Shown: in pieces, positions 18,381 to 25,459 of the stretch
Layout of the letters: each line of letters starts with the position of its first letter
Position numbering within the stretch: the first letter of the stretch is position 1
The notes under the pieces: generated by a model
Database searches by the model: none
What the model was told of the DNA's origin: nothing
The model's input: only the letters and a program-made list of their open reading frames with translations
DNA from: Bacillus sp. Y1
Lineage (GTDB): Bacteria; Bacillota; Bacilli; Bacillales; Cytobacillaceae
DNA length: 64,000 bases
NCBI RefSeq assembly: GCF_003586445.1
Contig: NZ_CP030028.1
Location: 262,501 to 326,500 of the forward strand
Direction: 5' to 3'
Program-made: the position numbers and the translations under genes

Positions 18381-19337
18381 ATGGAATTTTTTATTGGTTT
18401 TATTGTAATAGGAATCTTTATTCTACTAGGAAGTACATTGTTTTCAAGCGGGAAGAAAAAATCATTAAGGAATGACCCGATCCCAGAACAACTAGGTGTA
18501 CAGGTAGAAGAAGGAATCCCGATTGTGAAAAAGCTCGACCAATCCTTATCAAACTTTTATATAGACAATGTGAAAAACCGTGTATTACAGAATCATCCTA
18601 AATGGAAAGATCATGAGTTCGACTGGGGAATGTTTGAGTTAAAGCGGTATTTCTTGATGAATAGTTTATTAAAAACAGTTCCGATGTTCAGCCATCATGT
18701 CGATGAAATTTGGCATGAGATGCTCATGTTTACAAGGGATTACGAGAAGTTTTCCAGGGATTTTTACAATGATACCCTGCATCATACTCCTAATATGGAT
18801 AGCACACCGATTCCAGGCGAACGAGCTTTTTTTGATTGGGTTTATATCAGTTTATTTGAAGTGACCACGAACAGTAGAGCGATCTGGGGGAGTTTTCTAC
18901 AAAATCCAATTAAGCGAGAAATCTTAGAGGATTTCCGACTATTGCCTGAGAATGAGCTACTATCAAAATATTTTAGAAAAAATGAAGATTGGTTGGAAGT
19001 GAAAAGAAACATAATTCGTAAATTGAAAAATGAGATTCGTGAGGCTGAGCAGCGATACACAGGCTCAAAGGAGTTTGCGCCACACTCATTTACAAGTAAC
19101 GCTCACATTTATTCATTGGCAGCCGGGGCAGCTGTCTACTATTCAATATATGATGAAGAAGAATTTCATGAGCATATGAGTGAAGTTGTTCCTGAAGAAT
19201 ACCAAAATGCAGCTACTTTCAGTGGAGGATCATCTTGTTCTGGTTTTGCTTGTAGCAGTGATTCAGGGGATTCAGGTGGCGGTGGAGACTCAGGAGGTTC
19301 CAGTTGCTCCAGTTGTGGAGGGGGATGCAGTAGTTAA
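18381..19337 (+). CDS. Membrane-anchored protein with VDEIWHE motif and Gly/Cys-rich tail
   Basis: About 318 residues, not confidently assigned. An N-terminal hydrophobic segment (2-22) suggests a membrane anchor. The central domain contains HHVDEIWHEMLMFTRDY and LHHTP, resembling the VD-x-x-WH-x(3)L-x-TRDY motif of DUF1399/glycine-rich-domain proteins; conserved His and Asp could bind metal, but no activity is known to me. The last 45 residues are Gly/Ser/Cys-rich (SSCSSCGGGCSS), as in several families of unknown envelope proteins. Start ATG 18381 follows AAAGGGGAGAGG; an upstream in-frame TTG at 18363 lies before that site. It is monocistronic, with terminators on both sides. Confidence 0.6.
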   Translation: MEFFIGFIVIGIFILLGSTLFSSGKKKSLRNDPIPEQLGVQVEEGIPIVKKLDQSLSNFYIDNVKNRVLQNHPKWKDHEFDWGMFELKRYFLMNSLLKTVPMFSHHVDEIWHEMLMFTRDYEKFSRDFYNDTLHHTPNMDSTPIPGERAFFDWVYISLFEVTTNSRAIWGSFLQNPIKREILEDFRLLPENELLSKYFRKNEDWLEVKRNIIRKLKNEIREAEQRYTGSKEFAPHSFTSNAHIYSLAAGAAVYYSIYDEEEFHEHMSEVVPEEYQNAATFSGGSSCSGFACSSDSGDSGGGGDSGGSSCSSCGGGCSS

Positions 19338-19344
19338 ACAGAAA

Positions 19345-19372
19345 CAGAAACCGAATCCGGTTTCTGTTTTTT
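19345..19372 (+). terminator. Terminator after the Gly/Cys-tail gene
   Basis: Perfect 9-bp stem CAGAAACCG/CGGTTTCTG with a four-base loop and a run of six T. Confidence 0.92.
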
Positions 19373-19507
19373 ATATCTCACAACATGCAGGATTCCCCAA
19401 AGGATCATGTGCAACCCCTTCACGGACAAGCTTCTGTATGTATATACATACTTCCACTTACCTTCCTGTACATTTTTTCTATTCTTGATAAACATCCATA
19501 CCCTTGT

Positions 19508-19539
19508 CCTCCTTCATGAATATCATGTTATGAAGGAGG
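19508..19539 (+). promoter_or_regulatory. Stem-loop that sequesters a ribosome-binding site
   Basis: CCTCCTTCAT (19508-19517) pairs perfectly with ATGAAGGAGG (19530-19539) around a 12-base loop, and CCCTT (19501) can extend it with AAGGG (19543-19547). The 3' arm contains the AAGGAGG ribosome-binding site of the Cys-rich gene starting at 19550, so translation would need the hairpin to open. Confidence 0.6.
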
Positions 19540-19549
19540 TGAAAGGGTA

Positions 19550-19816
19550 ATGTCAAAGAAGAAAAAGAAGAAAGAGAAGTGCTGTTGTTCCCATCAAATG
19601 TTTAATCCAATCGTACAACCCTGTTCATTCTCAAAGGTAAAGATAATACCCGTAAGAGACATCCCGGACAATTGTCAATTAGTTTGTGTGGGTCCTTTTT
19701 GCTCATTAGTCTGCTTTGGCGAAGATTTACGAGTCATTCATTGTGATATCGTCTGTGATGATGCAGGCAATTGCACGGTGATTTGCACGCCTAGTGGCGG
19801 TGGGGGAAATGGTTGA
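19550..19816 (+). CDS. Small cysteine-rich protein, unknown
   Basis: An 88-residue protein with a very basic start (KKKKKKEKCCCSH) and eleven cysteines in CCC, CSF, CVGPFCSLVCF, HCDIVCDDAGNCTVIC groups, ending in a Gly-rich tail. No signal peptide or membrane helix. I do not recognise the family; cysteine density recalls spore-coat or metal-binding proteins, but that is inference only. The AAGGAGGTG ribosome-binding site is strong yet buried in a perfect stem-loop. It is followed 61 bases on by the DUF6143-like pseudogene. Confidence 0.65.
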   Translation: MSKKKKKKEKCCCSHQMFNPIVQPCSFSKVKIIPVRDIPDNCQLVCVGPFCSLVCFGEDLRVIHCDIVCDDAGNCTVICTPSGGGGNG

Positions 19817-19877
19817 ATTTCCATGTCCAAGAATTCTCTATTAATTTAAAAAAACCTTAGAAAGGAGTGAAGTTTAC

Positions 19878-20410
19878 TTGTTTAATAATAACCAATTTAG
19901 TAAATCCGTTAACATACCTAATCCTTTGTACCAATCCTTACAGGGGCGATATTTTGTTGGACAAACAGATCACATTCGTTTCGGAAAAGGAAAAAATGCG
20001 TGGGGAGGCTTAATTAATCCGTTTAAATCCAATGTTAATTTATTTGTAAATGCGTTTACCATAACGAATCATTCCAATCAACCTTTTGAAGCTGAAATTT
20101 GGTTTAATCCCATTCCTCCTGGGAAACTAATGATTTCGAATAACGTGACGCCCGCAAACACAGCCCTTTCGCCGCTCCCAAAGCCAGAAGGGAAAATCGC
20201 ATATGCTGAGTTTGTTGAAGGAGTTCCCAAAAGAGGGGTAATGGCATTTAGACGAATTGTCCCCCACAAAGTACTTTAACTAGTGATGAAGATGGGAAAT
20301 TTATCTTTCCACCGGGTGGATCTTTTATTATTTATTTAGTTTCACCTAATAATGAAAGTATTCAGGCGGAAGTTGCGTTCGGCTGGTTTGAAAAAAATAA
20401 AAGGGAATAA
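19878..20410 (+). pseudogene. DUF6143-like protein gene, broken by a frameshift in a C tract
   Basis: From TTG 19878 (AAGGAG ribosome-binding site) the frame encodes a beta-rich protein with RYFVGQTDHIRFGKGKNAW, NLFVNAFTITNHS and AEIWFNP motifs, which I recall from DUF6143 proteins of Bacillus. It stops early at 20279 after FRRIVPHKVL. In the +1 frame, homology-like sequence continues as SDEDGKFIFPPGGSF, then IQAEVAFGWFE, to TAA at 20408-20410. One extra C in the five-C tract at 20261-20265 would restore a single protein of about 177 residues. This may be true decay, slippage-based variation or a sequencing error. Confidence 0.75.
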
Positions 20411-20443
20411 AAAATTAACCCCTCTTTTCACAATCAAGAGGGG
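20411..20443 (-). terminator. Terminator between the DUF6143-like gene and the minus-strand small gene
   Basis: Perfect 8-bp stem CCCCTCTT (20419-20426) / AAGAGGGG (20436-20443). The A-rich run at 20407-20415 gives a T-tract on the minus strand; it may work weakly on the plus strand too. Confidence 0.75.
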
Positions 20444-20451
20444 TGTTCTCG

Positions 20452-20676
20452 TTAATATTGACGTTGTTGGTTCGGACAAAGTGGAAATCCATGAATATCT
20501 TGAATGGTCTGGGTATCATATTGTTTTAAGGCGAATTGTGCTTGATATAGGTATTCAATAACAAGTAGTTTGCCATTAGATACACCACATAAAATTCCTG
20601 AGGTTCCTTGACCATTTACAAAAGAGACTCCAATAGGCTGACCAATCAAGTATTGCAATTTCAGTTGCCATGGCAT
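20452..20676 (-). CDS. Small hypothetical protein
   Basis: A 74-residue soluble protein beginning MPWQLKLQYLIGQPIGVS, with a repeated GQ/G-x-SGILCGV pattern suggesting a small beta (SH3/Sm-like) fold. I do not recognise a named family. ATG 20676 has GGAAGGAG eight bases upstream; an upstream in-frame start at 20694 is less likely. It is divergent from the FG-GAP protein gene and shares a hairpin terminator with the plus-strand pseudogene. Confidence 0.65.
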   Translation of the reverse strand: MPWQLKLQYLIGQPIGVSFVNGQGTSGILCGVSNGKLLVIEYLYQAQFALKQYDTQTIQDIHGFPLCPNQQRQY

Positions 20677-20754
20677 AGCTGACACTCCTTCCAATCTATT
20701 ATATAAACATAGAGAGTTTAGGTGCCTGTTGTTTTAGTAATCATTAATTAGAAT

Positions 20755-20783
20755 GACATGTGTACAGTTTAGCGCATAAGTTA
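20755..20783 (+). promoter_or_regulatory. Possible sigma-K-type promoter
   Basis: GACA, 15 bases, then gCATAAGTTA fits the remembered sigma-K pattern (mACm, about 16 bp, gCATAnnnTa) reasonably well, 34 bases before the FG-GAP gene start. Short motif, low specificity. Confidence 0.3.
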
Positions 20784-20784
20784 T

Positions 20785-20805
20785 AGCATAAATCCAATTT
20801 ATGCT
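20785..20805 (+). repeat. Stem-loop abutting the ribosome-binding site of the FG-GAP gene
   Basis: AGCATAAA (20785-20792) and TTTATGCT (20798-20805) form a perfect 8-bp stem with a five-base loop; AGGAG follows immediately at 20806-20810. Confidence 0.6.
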
Positions 20806-20816
20806 AGGAGCCTTAT

Positions 20817-21542
20817 ATGTATAAATATTATTTAAATACAAATATGAGAAGTTCAGGTGTTGTAGCCTTTGCAAGGGGCGATGTAAATGGTGATCATATC
20901 TCTGATCATGTATATGTGACAGGTTTCAAAGAATCGAATGTGTCGATGGTTCAAAATATGACACTTCTAATTCAAGATGGGCAGACGGGAGGTTTTGTTC
21001 GGATCCCTCTAAAAGAAGATACAGGATATGATCCCACACTGTTTTTGGGTGATTTTACAGGAGATGGAGTTAATGATATTTTAATTACTATCCCAACAGG
21101 TGGAAGTGGTGGTACAACATATAACTATATTTATTCCTTTGTTAATAACACACCACGTTTGTTGTTCGACTCTAATGTGTATAATCAGCAGTATCAATAT
21201 GATGTTTCTTTTAAAGATAATTATAAAGTTGAAGTAATAAGCAAAATAAATAAAGCAAAATATCTGATTGATATATCACTGCGAGGCTCTGATTATTTAA
21301 ATGAAATATATGATGAAAATGGGAGACTGAAGACTCCTATCAGTGGGTGGGTTGACCCCATAAGTGGCTTATATCCAATAGATCACGATTTAAATAAACT
21401 ATATGAACTAATAGCTTATCAACAGATTGCTGGAAGATACCATGCTGATTCTTTAGGACTTATTCAAAATAGATTAAAATGGAACGGAACTACATTTACT
21501 TTGGACTATCAGGATTTAGCTATTTATGGTTCATATGAATAG
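20817..21542 (+). CDS. FG-GAP/VCBS repeat protein
   Basis: A 241-residue protein with two calcium-binding-like FG-GAP motifs: FARGDVNGDHISDHVYVTG near the start and LGDFTGDGVNDILITI around residues 80-95. No signal peptide. A conserved GSGGTTYNYIYSF and GRYHADSLGLIQNRLKW occur later. Homologues with this arrangement are common hypothetical proteins in Bacillus, of unknown role. ATG 20817 is preceded by TAGGAG. A sigma-K-like element and a stem-loop lie before it, so a sporulation role is conceivable but unproven. Confidence 0.75.
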   Translation: MYKYYLNTNMRSSGVVAFARGDVNGDHISDHVYVTGFKESNVSMVQNMTLLIQDGQTGGFVRIPLKEDTGYDPTLFLGDFTGDGVNDILITIPTGGSGGTTYNYIYSFVNNTPRLLFDSNVYNQQYQYDVSFKDNYKVEVISKINKAKYLIDISLRGSDYLNEIYDENGRLKTPISGWVDPISGLYPIDHDLNKLYELIAYQQIAGRYHADSLGLIQNRLKWNGTTFTLDYQDLAIYGSYE

Positions 21543-21610
21543 GATGTTATAAATACAAATTACAGTAAATTTGCGATTTTTTACTATATGTATAAAATTC
21601 TTCACAAAAA

Positions 21611-21652
21611 GGTTCTAAAGTTCTTTATATAAAATAAAGAAGTTTGAGAACC
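21611..21652 (+). repeat. Long stem-loop in intergenic DNA
   Basis: GGTTCT (21611) / AGAACC (21647-21652) encloses TTCTTTAT (21621) / ATAAAGAA (21634-21641) with a five-base loop, a two-part 14-bp stem. No T-tract follows directly, so it is not a standard terminator. The rest of 21543-21834 shows no gene. Confidence 0.6.
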
Positions 21653-21834
21653 GTACATATTCCTTTGTACAAAATATATTTGATAACCAAAACTTCTTGA
21701 ACCATTATGCAGAAAGAAGGACTACAACTCCTTATATTATAGTAAAATATGGTAATGGAAAGAAGTGGTAGAATCATAGAGGCACTTGGGAAAAAACTAA
21801 AATATTTTTAGGATTCGGAGAGGAGGGGAGACTT

Positions 21835-22275
21835 TTGAAAGTACTCTTAAAAATATTTATCGGAGTTATTATCATCATGTTTTCTTTAATAGGTTGTATA
21901 GGGGAGGAGTATGACTTTACTCCACCTTCAGTTACCCTTTTTAATAGCAATATCATATTAGAAGAAGCGAATATAGATTGGCATTCGGATAAGGAGTATA
22001 AAATAGAAACGGAAGATATCCTATCTTTGGCGAAAAAGCAAAAACAAACCTTTATTGCGGCTGGACAAAAGGAAGAAATATCCCTAGACAGTGAAGATTT
22101 TGCTGTTAATAAGTTAAGTGTTTCGGTGTGGCAGAATGATCAAAAGATAGATTTGGAACTACAAGACCGTTCCTTTTATTTCCCAAAAGAAACAGGTGAA
22201 TATGTAATTGAAGTGAACCTTCATACTGACAGTGGATTTGTCCAATATGTAGGAAATATAGTTTTGGTAGATTAG
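21835..22275 (+). CDS. Putative lipoprotein, unknown
   Basis: A 146-residue protein with a type II signal peptide: hydrophobic segment followed by the lipobox SLIGC (Cys at 21), so it should be lipid-anchored outside the membrane. The rest is acidic and beta-rich (FPKETGEYVIEVNLHTDSG, an Ig-like end). No family recognised. TTG 21835 is preceded by a GGAGAGGAGGGGAG purine tract. It is flanked by intergenic DNA and the Nudix gene, 94 bases downstream. Confidence 0.65.
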   Translation: MKVLLKIFIGVIIIMFSLIGCIGEEYDFTPPSVTLFNSNIILEEANIDWHSDKEYKIETEDILSLAKKQKQTFIAAGQKEEISLDSEDFAVNKLSVSVWQNDQKIDLELQDRSFYFPKETGEYVIEVNLHTDSGFVQYVGNIVLVD

Positions 22276-22369
22276 AAGTACATACATATCATTTATGAAA
22301 GAAATCAGAGTCAACTCAGGTGGAATATAGAGATTGAACGAAATATCCTAGAATAGGAAGGTTACTTAA

Positions 22370-22783
22370 ATGAATAACACAACTAAAATGGTCATTGCCG
22401 TAAAAGGTGTAATTATAAATGAGGGGAGAGTACTAATTGTAAAAAGGTCAGAGGACGATGAGGTCGGTGGAGGAACCTGGGAGTGTGTCGGAGGGAAAAT
22501 AGATTTTGGAGAGGGATTAGAGGATGCGTTGGTGAGGGAAATCAAAGAGGAAGTGGGTTTAGATGTCAACGTCAAACATATCCTGTATGCAACTACATTT
22601 AAAACAAACCCCACAAGGCAGGTGGTTATATTAACCTACTTGTGTACTAGCTGTCACCAAGAGGTGGTTCTTTCAAGTGAGCACAGTGATCACCGGTGGG
22701 TAACAAAAGATCAACTAAAGACATATTTGCCGTTAGACATTATTCGTGACTTCGAGAAAAATCATGTTTTCTCTTTGCTTTGA
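22370..22783 (+). CDS. Nudix hydrolase
   Basis: A 137-residue Nudix protein. The Nudix box spans about residues 44-66: GGKIDFGEG, ALVREIKEEVGL, with the metal-binding REIKEE core intact. It hydrolyses nucleoside diphosphates linked to another moiety; substrate cannot be told. Ribosome-binding site is weak (GAAGG nine bases before ATG). No operon partner is evident. Confidence 0.9.
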   Translation: MNNTTKMVIAVKGVIINEGRVLIVKRSEDDEVGGGTWECVGGKIDFGEGLEDALVREIKEEVGLDVNVKHILYATTFKTNPTRQVVILTYLCTSCHQEVVLSSEHSDHRWVTKDQLKTYLPLDIIRDFEKNHVFSLL

Positions 22784-22859
22784 ATAAAAGTAATAACCAC
22801 TTCCTTTTGCATCAAAATGAGGTTCTCTTGGATTTTTGAGATAAAACTCACTCCCTTTT

Positions 22860-23178
22860 AAATAAGATGTCTTATCCTTAATCGAGTAACCAGCACAAGG
22901 AAATAAGCGGAGTTTTTTCGGTTAGATGCAGAATGGAGCTTGTTTCGGGGTAAATAAGGGGAGCTTTTCCGCTTATGCAAAGCAAAATCTCCCATTTTGT
23001 CATTTTTCGAGCCAATAGGCGGAATCTCTCCGTCTATTTCAGTCTTTTTTCATAATCATTGCGAATTAAGCGGAATTTCTCCGTCTATTTATCAGTTCGG
23101 GTGCTTAAACTGATCCCCTAATCGATAAGTGCGGATCCTCTTAAACCTAGATGTGGGAATTTAGGAGCTATTTATCGA
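22860..23178 (+). repeat. Dispersed hairpin-rich repeat, copy A
   Basis: About 319 bp of non-coding DNA that recurs inverted at 40477-40793 with roughly 80-85% identity by eye. It contains four hairpin units of the form AAGCGGA-N5-TCCG(C/T)(T)T (near 22903, 22960, 23015 and 23073) plus a conserved block GCAAAGCAAAATCTCCCATT. The ends align at AAATAAGAT and TTTATCGA. No open frame is shared, so it is a non-coding genome repeat. Confidence 0.85.
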
Positions 23179-23184
23179 TGAATA

Positions 23185-23220
23185 AAGAAAAGACGTATGT
23201 CCAATTCATACGTCTTTTCT
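23185..23220. terminator. Bidirectional terminator after the aminotransferase gene
   Basis: AAAAGACGTATG pairs with CATACGTCTTTT around a seven-base loop; A- and T-tracts on either side allow termination on both strands. Confidence 0.8.
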
Positions 23221-23281
23221 AGTTACTTTTTAATAAGAAAGCACCGGAGAGCGGGCTCCTTAAATGAAAAGTAGCAAGTAA

Positions 23282-24472
23282 TTACTTTACTACCTCAGGC
23301 TTCAATAAAACACTAATCAACCGATCCATTCCGAGTTCAATGGTTTCTGGGGTTGAATGGCTAAAGTTTAGTCTGAATGTGTTGTTCTTTGGTTCATTTA
23401 CGTAGAATGGTGCGCCTGGAACAAAGGCCACCCCTTTTTCAACTGCTTGGTTTAATAGAGCGGTTGTGTTTAATTCTTTATTGCCTTCCACCCAAATAAA
23501 CATACCGCCTTTTGGTTCCTTCCATTTGAATAAATCCGACCCTAATTTATTTAAATAATCTCTCATGATTGTCATACGTTCATAATAGACACTTCTTATT
23601 AAATCGATATGGGAAGCAAGGTTGAAATCACGTAATAAATAATAAAGAGCCTGCTGGTCGATCGAACTGGAATGTAAATCATTCATCTGCTTCGCTTGTA
23701 CCATCATATTGATTACTTCCGATGGCCCAGTTACCCAGCCTGTTCGTAACGCAGGAACCACAGACTTTGAGAATGTACTCGTATAGATCACATGGCTATG
23801 ATCATAGTCAAAGGAGGCTACTGGAGAATATCGTTCCTCTGGATGAAATTGAATATCCCCATATGGATCGTCCTCTAAAACAAGGACATTATATTCTTGG
23901 CAAAGGCTTAGCAAATTTCGACGTCTCTCATCGCTCCAGACCTTCCCGTCCGGATTAGCAAAGGTTGGAATGACATAAACAAATTTAGGACTCCATGTTT
24001 CCAATTTCTTTTTTAAATCTTCAGGTAACATCCCGTCTTCATCGCTGCTAACGGAAATGACATTTGCCCCGTAAGATCTAAAAACCTGGAGAGCAGCTAA
24101 GTAGGTTGGATCCTCGGTAAGGACAACATCTCCGGGAGTCAGCATGATCCGTGAGAACAAGTCAATGGCTTGCTGAGAGCCTGTTGTTACGAGAATATTG
24201 TCAACAGTAGATGAAATCCCTCTATCCGCCATCTTTGCTTTAATGGCTTCTCTAAGCGGAACAAATCCTTCTGTTAACCCATATTGCAAAGAAGAATTTC
24301 CTGAAGCAAATACTTTCTCGTAGGCAATTTTTACTTGTTCAATAGGAAAGATATCTTCTGCTGGTAATCCACCAGCAAAGGAGATCACGTGTCCTTGTTG
24401 AGTAACCTTAAGAATATCTCTAACTGCAGATGATGCATAGTTTTTAGTTTGGGGTGCAAATGAATAATGCAT
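23282..24472 (-). CDS. PLP-dependent aminotransferase, class I/II (2-aminoadipate/valine type)
   Basis: A 396-residue fold-type I aminotransferase. It has the ISFAGGLPAEDIFP start of the LysN/MocR-like subgroup, VTTGSQQAIDLFSRI, NPDG, the DDPYGDIQF Asp-Tyr pair, the PLP lysine in TSTFSKSVVPALRTGW and RLNFSH near the C-terminus. No GntR domain is fused. Substrate is unknown. It is divergent from an XRE-cupin regulator, with an inverted repeat between them, so that regulator is its likely controller. Confidence 0.88.
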   Translation of the reverse strand: MHYSFAPQTKNYASSAVRDILKVTQQGHVISFAGGLPAEDIFPIEQVKIAYEKVFASGNSSLQYGLTEGFVPLREAIKAKMADRGISSTVDNILVTTGSQQAIDLFSRIMLTPGDVVLTEDPTYLAALQVFRSYGANVISVSSDEDGMLPEDLKKKLETWSPKFVYVIPTFANPDGKVWSDERRRNLLSLCQEYNVLVLEDDPYGDIQFHPEERYSPVASFDYDHSHVIYTSTFSKSVVPALRTGWVTGPSEVINMMVQAKQMNDLHSSSIDQQALYYLLRDFNLASHIDLIRSVYYERMTIMRDYLNKLGSDLFKWKEPKGGMFIWVEGNKELNTTALLNQAVEKGVAFVPGAPFYVNEPKNNTFRLNFSHSTPETIELGMDRLISVLLKPEVVK

Positions 24473-24537
24473 GGTGGTCGCTTCCTTCTATTAATAGTCT
24501 GTTAGTTGATAAAAGTAAAATTAAATCGGCATATAAT

Positions 24538-24561
24538 ATATTGTTATAAATAGTACAATAT
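24538..24561. promoter_or_regulatory. Inverted repeat between aminotransferase and XRE-cupin genes
   Basis: ATATTGT-N10-ACAATAT in the divergent intergenic region, about 66 bases from the aminotransferase start; a candidate operator for the adjacent regulator. A TTGACA at 24639-24644 probably belongs to the regulator's own promoter, with only a weak -10. Confidence 0.4.
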
Positions 24562-24711
24562 AACATCCAGGTTGCGCAACGATTTTTTTAAAATATTTAG
24601 AAAAATTAAATAAATATGTTTAATAAAAGGTCTGTGTATTGACAATTTTCTGACTAGTGATAAAAATATTATAATAACATATTGCGAACTGAAATGAAGG
24701 AGCAAAAGGAA

Positions 24712-25284
24712 ATGGATAAAGATTTATTAACTGTCCAAATTGGGGAACGGCTGCGGTATTTCCGGCAACAGCGTCATTTGACGTTAGAAGATTTGGCTGA
24801 GTTAACAGGTGTTAGTAAACCGATGATTGGACAAATTGAGCGTGGCACCTCTAACCCTACTGTTTCGACTCTTTGGAAAATTGCAGCAGGACTTCAGATT
24901 CCTTTTGCTTCTTTCTTAACGACGAATCCCTCAATTAAAATTAATAAAGTAGAGGAACAACCTTTTTTTACGGATGATGATGATTTATTTGAAGTATATA
25001 ACACATTTTCATCTCCTGGTATTCCATTTGAACTCTATAGAGTTCGTTTGTTACCTGGGTGTAAGCATTTTTCTGAACAAAGTGGAGCGGGTACACTGAA
25101 GTCTATTACTGTCCTTTCCGGAAGGTTAACTGTAAAAATTGGAGAGGAAGAACCTTTTACGATTGATCAGGGGGATTCTGTCTCCTTTACGACGGATATT
25201 TCTCAAATCTATGAAAATGCTTCGGACAAGTTATGCGAAATAAATATGGCAATTTATTACTCTCGTAGCCAAGTGCAAATTTAA
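24712..25284 (+). CDS. XRE-family transcriptional regulator with cupin domain
   Basis: About 190 residues: an N-terminal HTH (IGERLRYFRQQRHLTLEDLAELTGVSKPMIGQIERG..., residues 8-62) and a C-terminal cupin (LYRVRLLPGC, TVLSGRLTVKIGEEE, IDQGDSVSF). Such HTH-cupin proteins sense small molecules, often amino acids or polyamines. ATG 24712 follows AAGGAG nine bases upstream; the open frame reaches 24682 without a site. It is divergent from the aminotransferase gene, its probable target. Confidence 0.88.
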   Translation: MDKDLLTVQIGERLRYFRQQRHLTLEDLAELTGVSKPMIGQIERGTSNPTVSTLWKIAAGLQIPFASFLTTNPSIKINKVEEQPFFTDDDDLFEVYNTFSSPGIPFELYRVRLLPGCKHFSEQSGAGTLKSITVLSGRLTVKIGEEEPFTIDQGDSVSFTTDISQIYENASDKLCEINMAIYYSRSQVQI

Positions 25285-25389
25285 TTGGTATAAATTGATT
25301 ATTAAAGCGGAGGCCTAGCTTAAAACCTACCTAAATCACCTATTATTTAGAGGAAGTATAAGAATACTTTGTGACAATTCCAAATTGTA

Positions 25390-25418
25390 TTGACAATGAG
25401 TAGTTCCAACCCTACTAT
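25390..25418 (+). promoter_or_regulatory. Sigma-A promoter of the nik-like operon
   Basis: TTGACA (25390-25395), a 17-bp spacer and TACTAT (25413-25418). Confidence 0.65.
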
Positions 25419-25419
25419 T

Positions 25420-25438
25420 GATAATAGTTATCATTATC
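25420..25438. promoter_or_regulatory. Fur box
   Basis: GATAATAGTTATCATTATC matches the 19-bp Fur consensus at 17 positions and abuts the -10 element, covering the likely transcription start, the classic repressor position. The lipoprotein gene starts 22 bases later. Confidence 0.85.
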
Positions 25439-25459
25439 AACTTAGGAGGAGCAAATAGT

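Noticed and set aside
19180..19488. A 102-codon frame at the end of the Gly/Cys-tail gene
   Set aside because: It is an out-of-frame shadow that reads through a terminator hairpin.
20352..20561. Plus-strand 69-codon frame after the DUF6143-like gene
   Set aside because: It overlaps the true 3' part of that gene in another frame, a terminator and the minus-strand small gene.
23700..23960. Plus-strand frame opposite the aminotransferase
   Set aside because: Antisense shadow without a ribosome-binding site; the minus-strand enzyme motifs are unambiguous.
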